Source: Stagonosporopsis chrysanthemi (lineage: Eukaryota > Ascomycota > Dothideomycetes > Pleosporales > Didymellaceae). Taken from it: a DNA stretch of 64,000 nucleotides. The stretch lies in assembly GCA_022560025.1 (NCBI GenBank), contig JAFISE010000010.1, positions 1 to 64,000 on the forward strand, given 5' to 3'. This document shows, piece after piece, positions 38,001-47,900 of this stretch. Within the stretch, counting starts at the first letter, position 1; every line of letters starts with the position of its first letter. Below the pieces are notes generated by a model. It searched no databases. It was not told the origin of the DNA and was given only the letters and a program-made list of their open reading frames with translations. Both the position numbers and the translations under genes were made by a program.

Positions 38001-40483
38001 ATATTAAGAAAAGTAAATTCTATATAACTTACACTTAGTACCTTAGATACATCTTTATAGACAAAGGCATTAAGGTAGATCCTAAGAAGGTATAAGTTTT
38101 AGCAGACTAGAAGCTACCTACAACTGTAACAGGTGTAAAATTGTTCCTAGGCTTTACTAGTTTCTATTAACAATTTGTGCCTAAGTTCTCTTAGATAGCA
38201 AAACCTTTAATTGCGTTGCAGAGTCTGTTAAATGCCTTTGAATAGACTCTAGACTGCTAGGCCAGCTTTAAGAAGCTTAAACAGAGCCTATTAGCTATCC
38301 TAACTCTGTGCTACTTTAACCTAGACCTTAAAACAAAGCTTAAGACTAACGTATTAGATAGAGTAGTAGCTGGCGTTATGTCTTAGAAACATGTAGACAA
38401 CTGCTAGTACTCTACAGTATTCTACAGCTGTTCTCTATTAGGTTTAGAGCTTAACTAGGAGATCTATAACAAAGAGCTCTTTGCTATCTTCTAAGCCTTT
38501 AACAAGTAGAGAGCTAAGCTGACGTCTACGTTAAATCAGATCTGTGTCTACTCTAACTACTGTTCCCTAGAATATTTTATAACTACTAAAGTCTTAAATG
38601 CCTGACAAGCTAGGTAGGCAGAGGCACTTGCTCTGTTTAACTTCTAAATTAAGTACACCCTAGGGAAGAACAATAAGAGGGCTAATATCCTTAGTTAAAG
38701 AGAGCAAGACCTAGCTAACCTTAAGACAACTTAGGAAGATAATCGCTCCTAGGTGTTATTAGGACCCTAACAACTTTACAACTATATCAACTCTAATCTT
38801 GCCTAAGTCTATCTTTTACATTCTTTAGTACATGCTATCTGCACCTTGCAGCTAGAGATGCAGTTAGACTCCTTAGAACTAATTGAAGCTGTGCTGCAAC
38901 ACAATTGCTAGGCCTTTAAAAAGAGTAAAAATCTCTAGCTTCTAGTTATTAGATCTATAACAGTCTGCTTCTATACTAAGATTGTCTGTACGTAGTCCTA
39001 GACTTAGTGCTATGCACTTGCCTTATCTAAGAAGCCTACAACTAAGTATCTACTACTTACCTAAGCGCAAAGAAAACCTACTAGCTACTGTTCTAACAGT
39101 ATTACTAGCAGGGTATAAGAGCAAGCTGTAAACAATATGTGCAAAATTATATCTCTTATTGCTGTAGTTATCTAAAACAGACCTAACTCTGCAGGTACTT
39201 TTACTTATTGCCTATCTCTAATTAACCTATACAGCACCTGTGTATAGATTTTAAGGATTTTCTAAAGAACAAAGCTAGATACAATTAAATACTTGTTATT
39301 ATTAACTGTTTAACAAAGCAGGCAATTACTATCTTGTACTACAAGACTATAACTGCACAAGAGATAGCTTCTTTATTTATCTAATAGGTCTATTGTTTTA
39401 GTTATACTTCTAAATTAATAGTGTCTAATTATAGACTCTAGTTTGTGTCCTGTTTCTAGTCTGAGTTCTGCTAGATTATTAGCGTTAAAGTCAAGCTTTC
39501 TACTGCCTACTATAAGGAAACTAACAGCTAAATAGAGATTATAAATAAGTACATTAACTAGCAGCTACAACTATTTGTAACATACTATTAAGATAACTAG
39601 TCTAAATTGCTGCTACTTATTAACTGCGCACAGCTTACTTTACCTTATTCTAGTATTAGAATAACTTTCTATTAAGTATTGTTTAGAAGCAAACCTAGAC
39701 AGAGCTAGCAGTAGAACAGACCTAATACAGATACAACTCCTTGTAACAACCTAAACTACTAAGATGCACTTGCTCTAGCAACCTGTATGCACTAAGCTTA
39801 GAAGGTAGCTAAAGAGAACATAGAAAAGGCGCAGCTGCAAATAAAAGCTACTAAGGACAAGCACTGCAGTCTAGTTAACTAGGTAGTAGGTAATAAGGTA
39901 TACTTATTAACTAAGAACTTAGCTGTTAAGCGTCCTAGCTAAAAGCTATCTAACCTATAGGAAGGTCTATTTAAAGTTCTTAAGTAAGTTAGTTATTTAT
40001 AGTGTTTAAAACTTCTTTCTAGTTTACAAATTTATAACGTCTTTGCCTTAGATATACTCTGCAAAGACCTAGCAGACCTTCTGCCTAGACAGGAAGCCCT
40101 AAAACCCTTAGGTATCCTAATTTAAAGAGTTAAAGAATAGGAAGTACAAGAGATACTTACAAATAAGCTAGTCTAATAATACTTAAAGTACTATGTAAGT
40201 TAGCTAGGATACAACTTTAACTCTATCTAGTACCTAGCAGAAAACTTTAAGAACGCTCCTTACAAGCTAAGAGTGTTTTATAATAAGTATCTGCAATTAC
40301 TAAGTTCTTTAATACAGTTACTAAATTAGATTAAATCCTAAAAAGAGAATAGCTAGTAACAGTTTAAGTAAGCATGTTATAAATTTAAAAGACAAAGAAG
40401 ACCTAGACTACTCTAAACCCCTACTAACCTAGCTAAGTAATAAAGAAAAACGTCTACCCTACTATATATATAGTAATTAAGCT

Positions 40484-41692
40484 AGAGCCTTACTAACGTT
40501 GCTTATCTCTTCCTTAGCGTCTACTAGGGGAGTATCTAAATTAGCTAACGCCTTTTTAGGCACTAACTTCTTTAGGCCCTTGCCCCTAGTACTCTGCTAT
40601 AGAGCCTTAACTACTAGAGCCTACAGGGATACTACTGCCTGCCTTAGCTCTGCTACCTTATTGCGCAGAGACCTTACCTGCGCAGTAAGCGCCCTTATTA
40701 CCTCTATTAAGGCCTAATTAGTAACAGGCTAGACATAGTACTAATAGAGTAACACGTTAGTAGCTAATACCTCTTTAAGCTGCGCAGTTGCTACCTGCAC
40801 TATACTTGCTAAGGCATAGGCTAACTAACAGAGGTTATCCTAAGCAGTCTTACAGACAGCCTGCGCAGCTGCTGCCTCTAGCTCCCCTAACTCTCTACTT
40901 TCCTCTGCTGTAGCTTCTTTCTACGCAACAAGGTTGCCTTAAAAAGCATTATACTTAGGTCTAATATAAATTAGCACTTATTTAAAAGTTAGCCTAAAGA
41001 CTAATAGAAGGAGAGTAGTAGTAATTAAACTAGACAACACTTCTTGTTTTAAAGTGTGCAATAAGCACACTTTAACAACAATACCTTGTTAAAGGTGTAC
41101 ACTACTGCGTTTCTCTGTGCAAAGGCCTAAATTAAACAAAGGTAGATAACTTAATAGGCTACTATAAGAGCGCTAGAAGAGACAGGTATTAGCATAGTAA
41201 TTAAAAAACAAGCCTAGCAACAGTTAGTAGTAATTAGATAAAGTTATTTAAGGTACTTGCAGCAAGAATTAGTGTCTGTTAGAGAACAGAAACAGGCAGG
41301 GCACGTGTTGTTTACTTAAGAAGCATGCTGTAAGCAATTTAACCTAATTAGGAAGTAGATTAAACGCGTTTCTACAGTTACTACAACTTTAGTAAAAGTA
41401 ACTCTATTGTAGTGCAGGCTCTTATAACAGCTATAAGCCTAATAACAATCTAATTTGCTTAGTTATTGTTACTAGAGAGCGTGCCTAGGATAGATAAGTG
41501 CAGAGTAACTAATATAGGTTGTGCAGCAAAACCTAAATAGAGGTTAACAATAGTAAAAGAAGACTAGAGTCTTAGGACAGATAGGAGTTAGATGTGTTTT
41601 ATGCCCTCTTAAAGTTTAAACCTTTATAGCATAAGAATTCTCCTTAAAATTTTGCAGAATTAGAGACAATCTACTTATAAAGAGGGGGGTAA
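40484..41692 (-). pseudogene. Antisense accessory frame at the 3' end of Family 1 (Cys-rich part, then coiled coil), decayed
   Basis: Between the chromodomain and the 3' LTR lies about 1.2-1.3 kb with no Gypsy protein domain on the plus strand. On the minus strand a frame interrupted only by TAG/TAA runs through about 40,930-40,500. It is rich in Ala, Leu, Glu, Gln and Val, with stretches such as ELGELEAAAAQAV and ALTAQVRSLRNKVAEL that suggest a coiled coil. Upstream of it, near 41,300, a minus-strand frame reads CPACFCS followed by further Cys residues. The same arrangement is in the copies at 12,890-14,090 and 24,100-25,300, and the inverted copy has lost most of it. A 72-codon plus-strand frame (40499-40717; also 24109-24327) lies opposite and is read here as its shadow. 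Function unknown. Confidence 0.45.
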
Positions 41693-41970
41693 TGTAAGAA
41701 CAAGCCTAGTTCTTTAAGCCTACTTTACATTACCTAACAACTACCTAACTTAGATCTGTCTTCTAACTGCTTCTTAGTACAGTCTTCTTTAAGCTTCTAG
41801 GTATAAGAAGAGAAGCCTCTACAGAGTTTAGATAGATAGTTTTAAAGTATCCTTTTATACAAGACCTATAGGAATAGAGATCTAGTCCTGTAGTTTATCT
41901 TAGTGCTTCTATACACCTTATAGCAGATACCTATGCGATTTAGACCCCTCTAGCATCCTGTGTCGTTACA
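41693..41970 (+). repeat. 3' LTR of the best-preserved Family 1 copy
   Basis: It starts TGTAAGAAC after a G-rich purine tract and ends GTCGTTACA, the least altered terminus in the window, showing the true TGTAA...TTACA ends. ATTAG follows. Confidence 0.93.
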
Positions 41971-41975
41971 ATTAG

Positions 41976-42253
41976 AGCTGCTTAGAGTAGCTTAGTTTCT
42001 TAAGGTAGTAGACATCTTAAGAGTGTTTAAAATATTAAGGTTGTACTTTAAGCAAAGCTTGTAAGCACTATTTAATTAGTTCTTAAGAATAAATACAGTA
42101 ACAAAAGGCTAAAGAGAGTTTACAGTAAGGAGTACAGATACTATCTATCTATCTTAAAAGCAAGGGTAATAATAAGTAGTACAGAGTAGACTGTCTAGCT
42201 TAAAGGTTAGAGTTAAGATCTAATAACTTAGATTATTACTTAAGTTAAACACA
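41976..42253 (-). mobile_element. Family 2 inverted copy, right piece: leader and 5' LTR
   Basis: After the target duplication ATTAG the inverted Family 2 element resumes with 57 bp of leader and a 221-bp 5' LTR at 42033-42253. This LTR matches 29347-29566. It would look like a solo LTR if the 7.2-kb Family 1 insertion were overlooked. Confidence 0.85.
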
Positions 42254-42549
42254 AGCCTTAATAGTTGTGTTCCTATATTGCTATATACTAAGAAGGTATG
42301 CAGAGTAATTAATAGTGTTAAACTACTAATTATAGTAATTATTAATTATAGTAATTATTAATTAGACTAATTACTAATTATACTAATTATGCTAAGACTA
42401 ATTATGTTATATAATAGCTTGCACTTATACTAATAACTGCTAACCTTGCAATGTTTGCTAATATATAATTCTTTAACTTGTGTAGGTTAACTATGCTGTA
42501 TTACCTTATAATTGTTTCTGTATATTTAGTGTTCCTTAGGATTATAATA
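42254..42549. repeat. AT-rich spacer with a 16-bp tandem repeat
   Basis: Four head-to-tail 16-bp units of type TAATTATAGTAATTAT occupy 42327-42390. The rest of the stretch matches no other element here and contains no gene. Confidence 0.7.
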
Positions 42550-43035
42550 TATAGCTCTAGATAAGAGCTATATAAGCGTATATACTCTAATAGTAGTCTA
42601 TATTAATATTAAGTTAGTTTTTAATTAATAAATACTATTATAAAAATATATAGTAACTTCTATCTAACAAAATATTAATAGCAAAGCTTTTTTTAAAAAG
42701 CTTTTTTATATAGTAATAATAGAACTAGGCTTATATAGTTAATAAGCTGTAAGTAGATATAGTATATTAACTAGTAGAGTGTTAGTAGTAGGTAGAGAGT
42801 AGTTAGCTAGAAGAAGACTAGCTTGCAGCTAGGCTAATTCTAACTAAAGGCAGGCTATTTCCTCTAAGAGATTAGTATAAGAATACTCTAAATTAGATCT
42901 ACTCTTAACTAGAGGTAGTAGAGTACTAGAGCTAATATAGAAACCTAGAGGTATCAAGAACCTAATTAGTTCTGTAACCTTATAGTTAGGCTAGAAGAAA
43001 TTCCTAATATTAGAAGTTGTATCTAAATTAAGTTT
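42550..43035 (-). mobile_element. Family 1 Gypsy fragment, inverted (gag region)
   Basis: It matches about 6345-6850 of the inverted Family 1 copy, including blocks near 42,575-42,625 and 42,870-42,905, with a few small indels. It lies about 210 bp from the stop codon of ALG2 and is the last recognisable transposon sequence before the gene block. Confidence 0.75.
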
Positions 43036-43247
43036 CTCTTTTCTTTTGTCTTGCGTGTCTTCTTGCTAGTTATGTAATTCACAAGTAAAATAGTAGGTAC
43101 TTGTCATTATAACATTTAATCGTTGAGAGCGGACTAGTGTCGTTAGCAACAGTGCAACGTCGCAACGTTATCCTACGTATATTCTATACATTGCGCATAC
43201 ATTGGTAGAAAAAGCATTTCGTGGTCTCGAAGACATGTTTTATTGAT
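43036..43247. other. Border between RIP-altered DNA and gene-rich DNA; ALG2 3' flank
   Basis: Base composition changes over a few dozen bases. Up to about 43,070 the sequence has the transposon-like depletion of TCA and TGA. From about 43,075 TCA, GTCA, CGT and CG-rich words return. The right half should hold the ALG2 3' untranslated region; no clear polyadenylation signal was identified. Confidence 0.6.
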
Positions 43248-44698
43248 CTACAGAAGATACCAAGCGAATGTCAGTAATGGTAAAGTTGTCCAACCAACGA
43301 TGAAAAGAACAGCGGCCAACGATGTTACCTGTGGCCGTTCCTGCTGTTTCAACATAAGCTGGATTTCCACTTCGAGGTGCTCAGCCATCTTCTCCTTCGA
43401 GAATTCAGCAATGACGCGTTCTCTGCCCCGTTTCCCCATCTCTTCCAATCTCTTCTCGCCTTCACCGCCTTCCAGAGCAATGCGCATGACCTCTGTCCAG
43501 TCATTGGTCTTGCCGACATCCCGAAGCCAGCCAGTTTGTCCGCTGATCACTGTTTCTGTTGGTCCGCCTTCGTTGGCAGCCAGTACTGGAGTGCCAGCCA
43601 GCATCGCCTCCAACGGCACAATGCCAAAATGTTCGTGACGTGGAGTGTAGACAAGGAGCCGGGAGGTTCGTAGAAGCGTAGTCTTTAGAGCGTTCGGGAC
43701 TGAGTGAAGGAAGATGACCGACACATCCTCGGGCACTGCTTGTGCCGTCATGACATCCTTCGCCGTTGCGTTCCGGAGCTGTAAAGAATCGGCCAGTTCG
43801 CAAAGTTCAGCGTATGTGTTAACGTTCTCTGGTACCTTCGGGTCAAAACCACCAGCAATGACCAAACGCACACTCTGACGCTCTGATAGTGATAGCCCTG
43901 CAAATGCCTTTATTGCCAATGCAACATCCTTCTTCTTTTCAAAGCGATTGATGCTGAGAAGCACCTTCTTGTCTCTCCAAAGCGGTACGATCTCATCCAG
44001 AGGGCTGCTTTCACTGGTGTCGACGCACGGGTAGACCACCCCGGGCTCCCTGTGCCTCAGGTCGGGAAAGGCCTCCGCGAAGACGCTTTTCGTGAACTTG
44101 CTGTTGACGACAATGGTATCACTGCATCCTGTACTCCAGCTCTCGAGCCAGTCAAATGGCAGACGGTAAAGTGATTTCAGTGAGCTGCCCTTCTTCGCAA
44201 GCAATTTGTCAGGAAAATGACAGTAAAATATGATTCGTGGGCGAGGTTGCAGCAGGCGCAAAAGAGGGATGCTGGCGCTGAGCTGATCGACGAAAAATGA
44301 CGTAGGTGTGAGATGAGCGAGCTCGTTGGAGAAGAGGGCGATCTGCAGGACGAGGTGCACTTGACGCAGGATGGCGCAGAGGATAGCGAAGCGGCCGAAA
44401 AATGTCGCTGGTATGATAGACGCGCCGCGCACGCGAACATCGAGGGTACCTTTTGCGACGGGGTCAAGTCTCAGTCACCTTCTCTAGCATGAGCGTAGGC
44501 AGGAAGGCGCCACAGCAGGGCAGACTTACCGTCGCGCGCCTCGTCGAAGCAGTGGTTCGGATCGCAGTAGGATGTGAAGACGGTGACCTTGTGTCCTCGG
44601 TTCTGCAACCCCACGGCAGCGTCAATGACAAGTCGCTCGGCTCCGCCTATGCCCAGATCTGGGTGGAAGAAAACAATGTGCTCCCTCCGCTCTGCCAT
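43248..44698 (-). CDS. ALG2: Alpha-1,3/1,6-mannosyltransferase ALG2
   Basis: ALG2 adds the second and third mannoses to the dolichol-linked N-glycan precursor on the cytosolic face of the ER. There are two exons on the minus strand: 44698-44530 and 44449-43248, with an 80-bp GTAAGT...AG intron. The join restores DGTLDVRVRG, as in the family. The product is about 456 aa. The N-terminus has the family signature FFHPDLGIGGAERLVIDAAV. The GT4 motif E-X7-E is at residues 329 and 337 (HEHFGIVPLEAM). A hydrophobic C-terminal segment (AAVLFIVGW...) can anchor the protein in the membrane. An upstream in-frame ATG at 44788 would add 30 residues, but 44698 fits homologues better. It is divergent from IML1 and its 3' end faces the transposon block; no RIP damage was seen in it. 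Confidence 0.95.
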
Positions 44699-44989
44699 GG
44701 TACGTAGTATCTGGATATTTAGCCTGAGCAATGTACAGGTCAGCTCTATGAACGCTGACGTGTTGTGCGGGCAGCTGAGCCTTTCCATTTCTGGCGGTGT
44801 GGGGCGCGTTGCTGCTGCAGGCCCAAGCTCCGCTGCGAACGACCTTCTGTCCTACTCTCCAATGAGCAGCACCAGCTTCCTTTGCACTCCAGATTATTTT
44901 AGTGCACCAACTGTGTATACCAGCAACGCTTGCATCAATGCGCGAAATTTCCGCCGAGATATGAAGGCGTGTCTGTAGGCGCTGCCCAC
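44699..44989. promoter_or_regulatory. Shared intergenic region between divergent ALG2 and IML1
   Basis: These 291 bp separate the two start codons and must contain both promoters. No TATA box or recognised operator stands out. An ATG at 44930 is in frame with IML1 and would extend it by 20 residues, but the family resemblance begins only after the ATG at 44990. Confidence 0.55.
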
Positions 44990-47900
44990 ATGGCTACATC
45001 AATGGCAAGCTCGAAACCGGCCCGAGTGCAAAAGATATGCACCCTGTGGACTCATGATGAGAACTTCTCCAGAGACGACATCGTTTTCAATAGCGACAAG
45101 TTCTCCGAACTTCCTACTACGACTGGGTCCTTACTGCAGATAGTAGCCATCAATCCTGGCACTGCTGTGCGGGACTTTTCATCGACTCCAAAGACTCCAT
45201 CGCATGACCCAAGTCCAGCCAGAGCAGAAGCCCTGTCTAAAGACGCGGCAGATGCCCAATTACGCAAAGGTCGCAGGGGATCTTATTCCAAGACTATTGA
45301 AGACAACGGTTCTGCCGCTCAAGCCGGCCACGATGTTGACCCAGAGAAGACATACATATTTACTTCGAAGCCACTCCCGCAGGATCTCAAAGCGAAGCAT
45401 GCGAACTTGCAAGTATCTATAGCTGAAAAGGTTGCCAAAGTTTTCGGATTTCGAAACCGCATGCAAGTTGTCATCAGTGAGGTGGGGATCCCTGCATCGT
45501 GGTATCTCATAAAACTGACATTGACAGGCCGACGAAACCAAACACGAGGCCCACCATGTAGAGCTTGTCTTTCGTGATGAATATCTGGCGCGAGCAGACA
45601 TGTGGCGCATGGCCGCAGCAGAACTTAGTAATAGGACTGTCTATCGCGGCCAAAAAGTCATCTTCATGGGCACAATCAAGGCCACCGTAAAGCAGATCTA
45701 CATTGACGGGCAGTCTGTACATTCTGGATACTTTTCACCAACAACAAAGCCTATTTTCCGTAGTGAATCCGCTCGCTACGTCTTGTTCATCCAAATGTCG
45801 CGGGAGATGTGGGACTTCGATGCAGAGGGTGCCGGTGAGATCATGTTCAATAAAGTTGTCAGCGGTTTCCTCCCGGACCTGTTCAAGCGGTGGTTGAAGA
45901 TCAACGCAAAGCATGTTGTCACGATCATCCTGTTCACACGCATGCAATATGACGGAGAAGTCTTGGATGACCAGCCTGGAGACGCAAATAGCCACAAGGA
46001 CACACAATCTGACACTGGTAACTACAGGGACTACTATCGAGTCGTTGTCAGCGATATGGCAAGCGGAGATTGGATCAAAATCTTGCACCAGTTGAAACTC
46101 GAGTTTCGCACATTTCTTCGAGAGGTTTCGCTTGTAAAGAAGCCTTTCAGAGAGGAGGTCGATACACCAGGCGAACACGACCGGCAGCAAGACCCAGAAT
46201 CTGGTACCATCATCGCTGGTAAGCCATCGTCAGCAAGCCAGGGAAACATCCTTGAGGCCATCAATCTCGCCGCAGCACAATTCGCGCAGGATCACATCGA
46301 CCGGGACTTGGTCAGGACTGGCATTTCTGTGATTGTAATCACCCCTGGAACCGGCGTTTTCGAAGTTGACTATAACATGCTGAGGTTGACTACGGACACA
46401 TTGATTGGTTCCGGCATAGGTATTGATCTGGTCTGTTTGTCGCCAATGCCTCTCCACTCCGTTCCACTCTTCAAGTACCAAAACCCTTCACCTATATCGG
46501 ACTCTCGTGCTGTACAACCTGGAGGCCATCATGAATCAGCCAGAATTATAAGCGAGCTTGATGAGAAGACGCCAAAGCAAGGCCAATCTAACTTTGGTCC
46601 TATGTCGAATACGGACCATTTGTCACATCCGAACAACGGCGACGTGACGGCCCCGAAAACGAAGACCAGTCAAGATTGGAGGTTCGCGATGCCGTATTGG
46701 GTGGACATTTCCTTCTGGTCCAGACAGTCAAACGATACACTCGACTTCACCCAAACAAGAACCACTGACCGCGTCGTTAAAAGTTCTTATAAGAAGCGGC
46801 GGGCCTTTGCGCTACGATGTCGTTTGTACGAGCTGCAGATGATGGGTGTTATAGAAAATGAACTAGGTGACATTTCGCTGCCTTATCTCGAGGAAGAGTG
46901 TAGCCATCCGCAGATGCACCAGGAGAGGAACACGGAATCAAGTCAAACAAGTTATCCAGCACTTACTATCGCGATGAACACTATCGGATCCTTCTCCTCT
47001 AAAGATGATCGAGACTTTTTGGACTCGACAAAGACGACATACAAGACGTGGATGGACGACTACGACAGTAAAATCTTTTCATTTGCAAGTGAACGAAAAC
47101 CCAGTACCCAGAAACAAAGCGGCAAAGGGGGAATGCACGGGAACCCGCAGTCAGGTCCGTCTTCAGGTTCACTGCAAGACTCCTTTCTGTCGACATCGTA
47201 TCGCAGTAATCGGACAACTGCAGGAAGGCAGGCGCGACTATCCCCAGACTCAACTGCACAACAGACCTTACATGCCAGAGCAAGAGGCCCAGGAGAAGTG
47301 TCTCCTCGTAGTACATCTAACAGGCTGCTGGACATCGAGCCTGTTGGTATGCCGCGAGCTGATGTGTTAAGGCGGCAAAATCTATTCGGGCATGTAATGA
47401 ATGATGGCACTCGTCCTAGTATGCATCGTCGAGGTCGCTCTGGCGATTCGCAATCGCAGATGAGGGCTGGTCATGCTACCCCCGACCATTCACCTGCACC
47501 AAGCCGAGGACACTCACCCCCAAGGAGAGCTGGCTTGCCTCCAGTCTCTGTCGCTACTGGCCTGCGGCCAGTGAAAGAGCAGCCGAAGCCTCGACCATCA
47601 AATTGGTTTTTGCGACAGATTAGCTTCGGTGGGAAAGCTGTTGCAGCTAAGCCAACGCTCGGTGACGCCACTACAGATATCACACAGGGCAGCGTAAAAC
47701 CTGCAATGCTGACAGTGGAGAAGAGTCAAAAAGGTGCAATCGCAGAAAGATTAGCAAGCACAAGGCTAACCGCGGCCGAGAAACCTTCTCAGCCGATTAC
47801 GATCCGGTCATCCTCCCGTGCTGGCCTCTCGTCAACCGGCTCACCTTCCCCTGACCAGACCGGCCGCTCTGCTGAGACTGTAAGAGATCTGCGAACTCGT

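Larger units (their letters stand above)
34738..41970 (+). mobile_element. Family 1 Ty3/Gypsy chromodomain retrotransposon, full-length, best-preserved copy
   Basis: This 7,233-bp element has 278-bp LTRs (34738-35015 and 41693-41970) and an exact target duplication ATTAG (34733-34737 and 41971-41975). It keeps the most unmutated sites of all copies. Gag ends with a CCHC zinc knuckle, CYNCKKTGHFTKDC, at 36335-36376. RT is recognisable from about 37,550 (VDYRKLN near 37,610), with YLDN at 37903-37914. Integrase begins with a zinc-binding remnant near 39,140 and the core Asp segment IDFKDF at about 39,240. A chromodomain-like stretch (about 40,180-40,310) identifies a chromovirus-type element. 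TAG or TAA replaces Gln or Trp codons throughout, so no protein is made. A purine-rich tract precedes the 3' LTR. It lies in the leader of the inverted Family 2 element. Confidence 0.94.

Noticed and set aside
42033..42253. Solo LTR of Family 2
   Set aside because: The 57 bp next to it and the ATTAG duplication show it is the 5' LTR of the inverted Family 2 copy, separated from the rest by the 34738-41970 insertion.
1..43070. Possible centromere or subtelomere
   Set aside because: AT-rich nested transposons are compatible with either, but nothing here distinguishes them from an ordinary RIP-altered block. CENP-A ChIP or position in the assembly would be needed.
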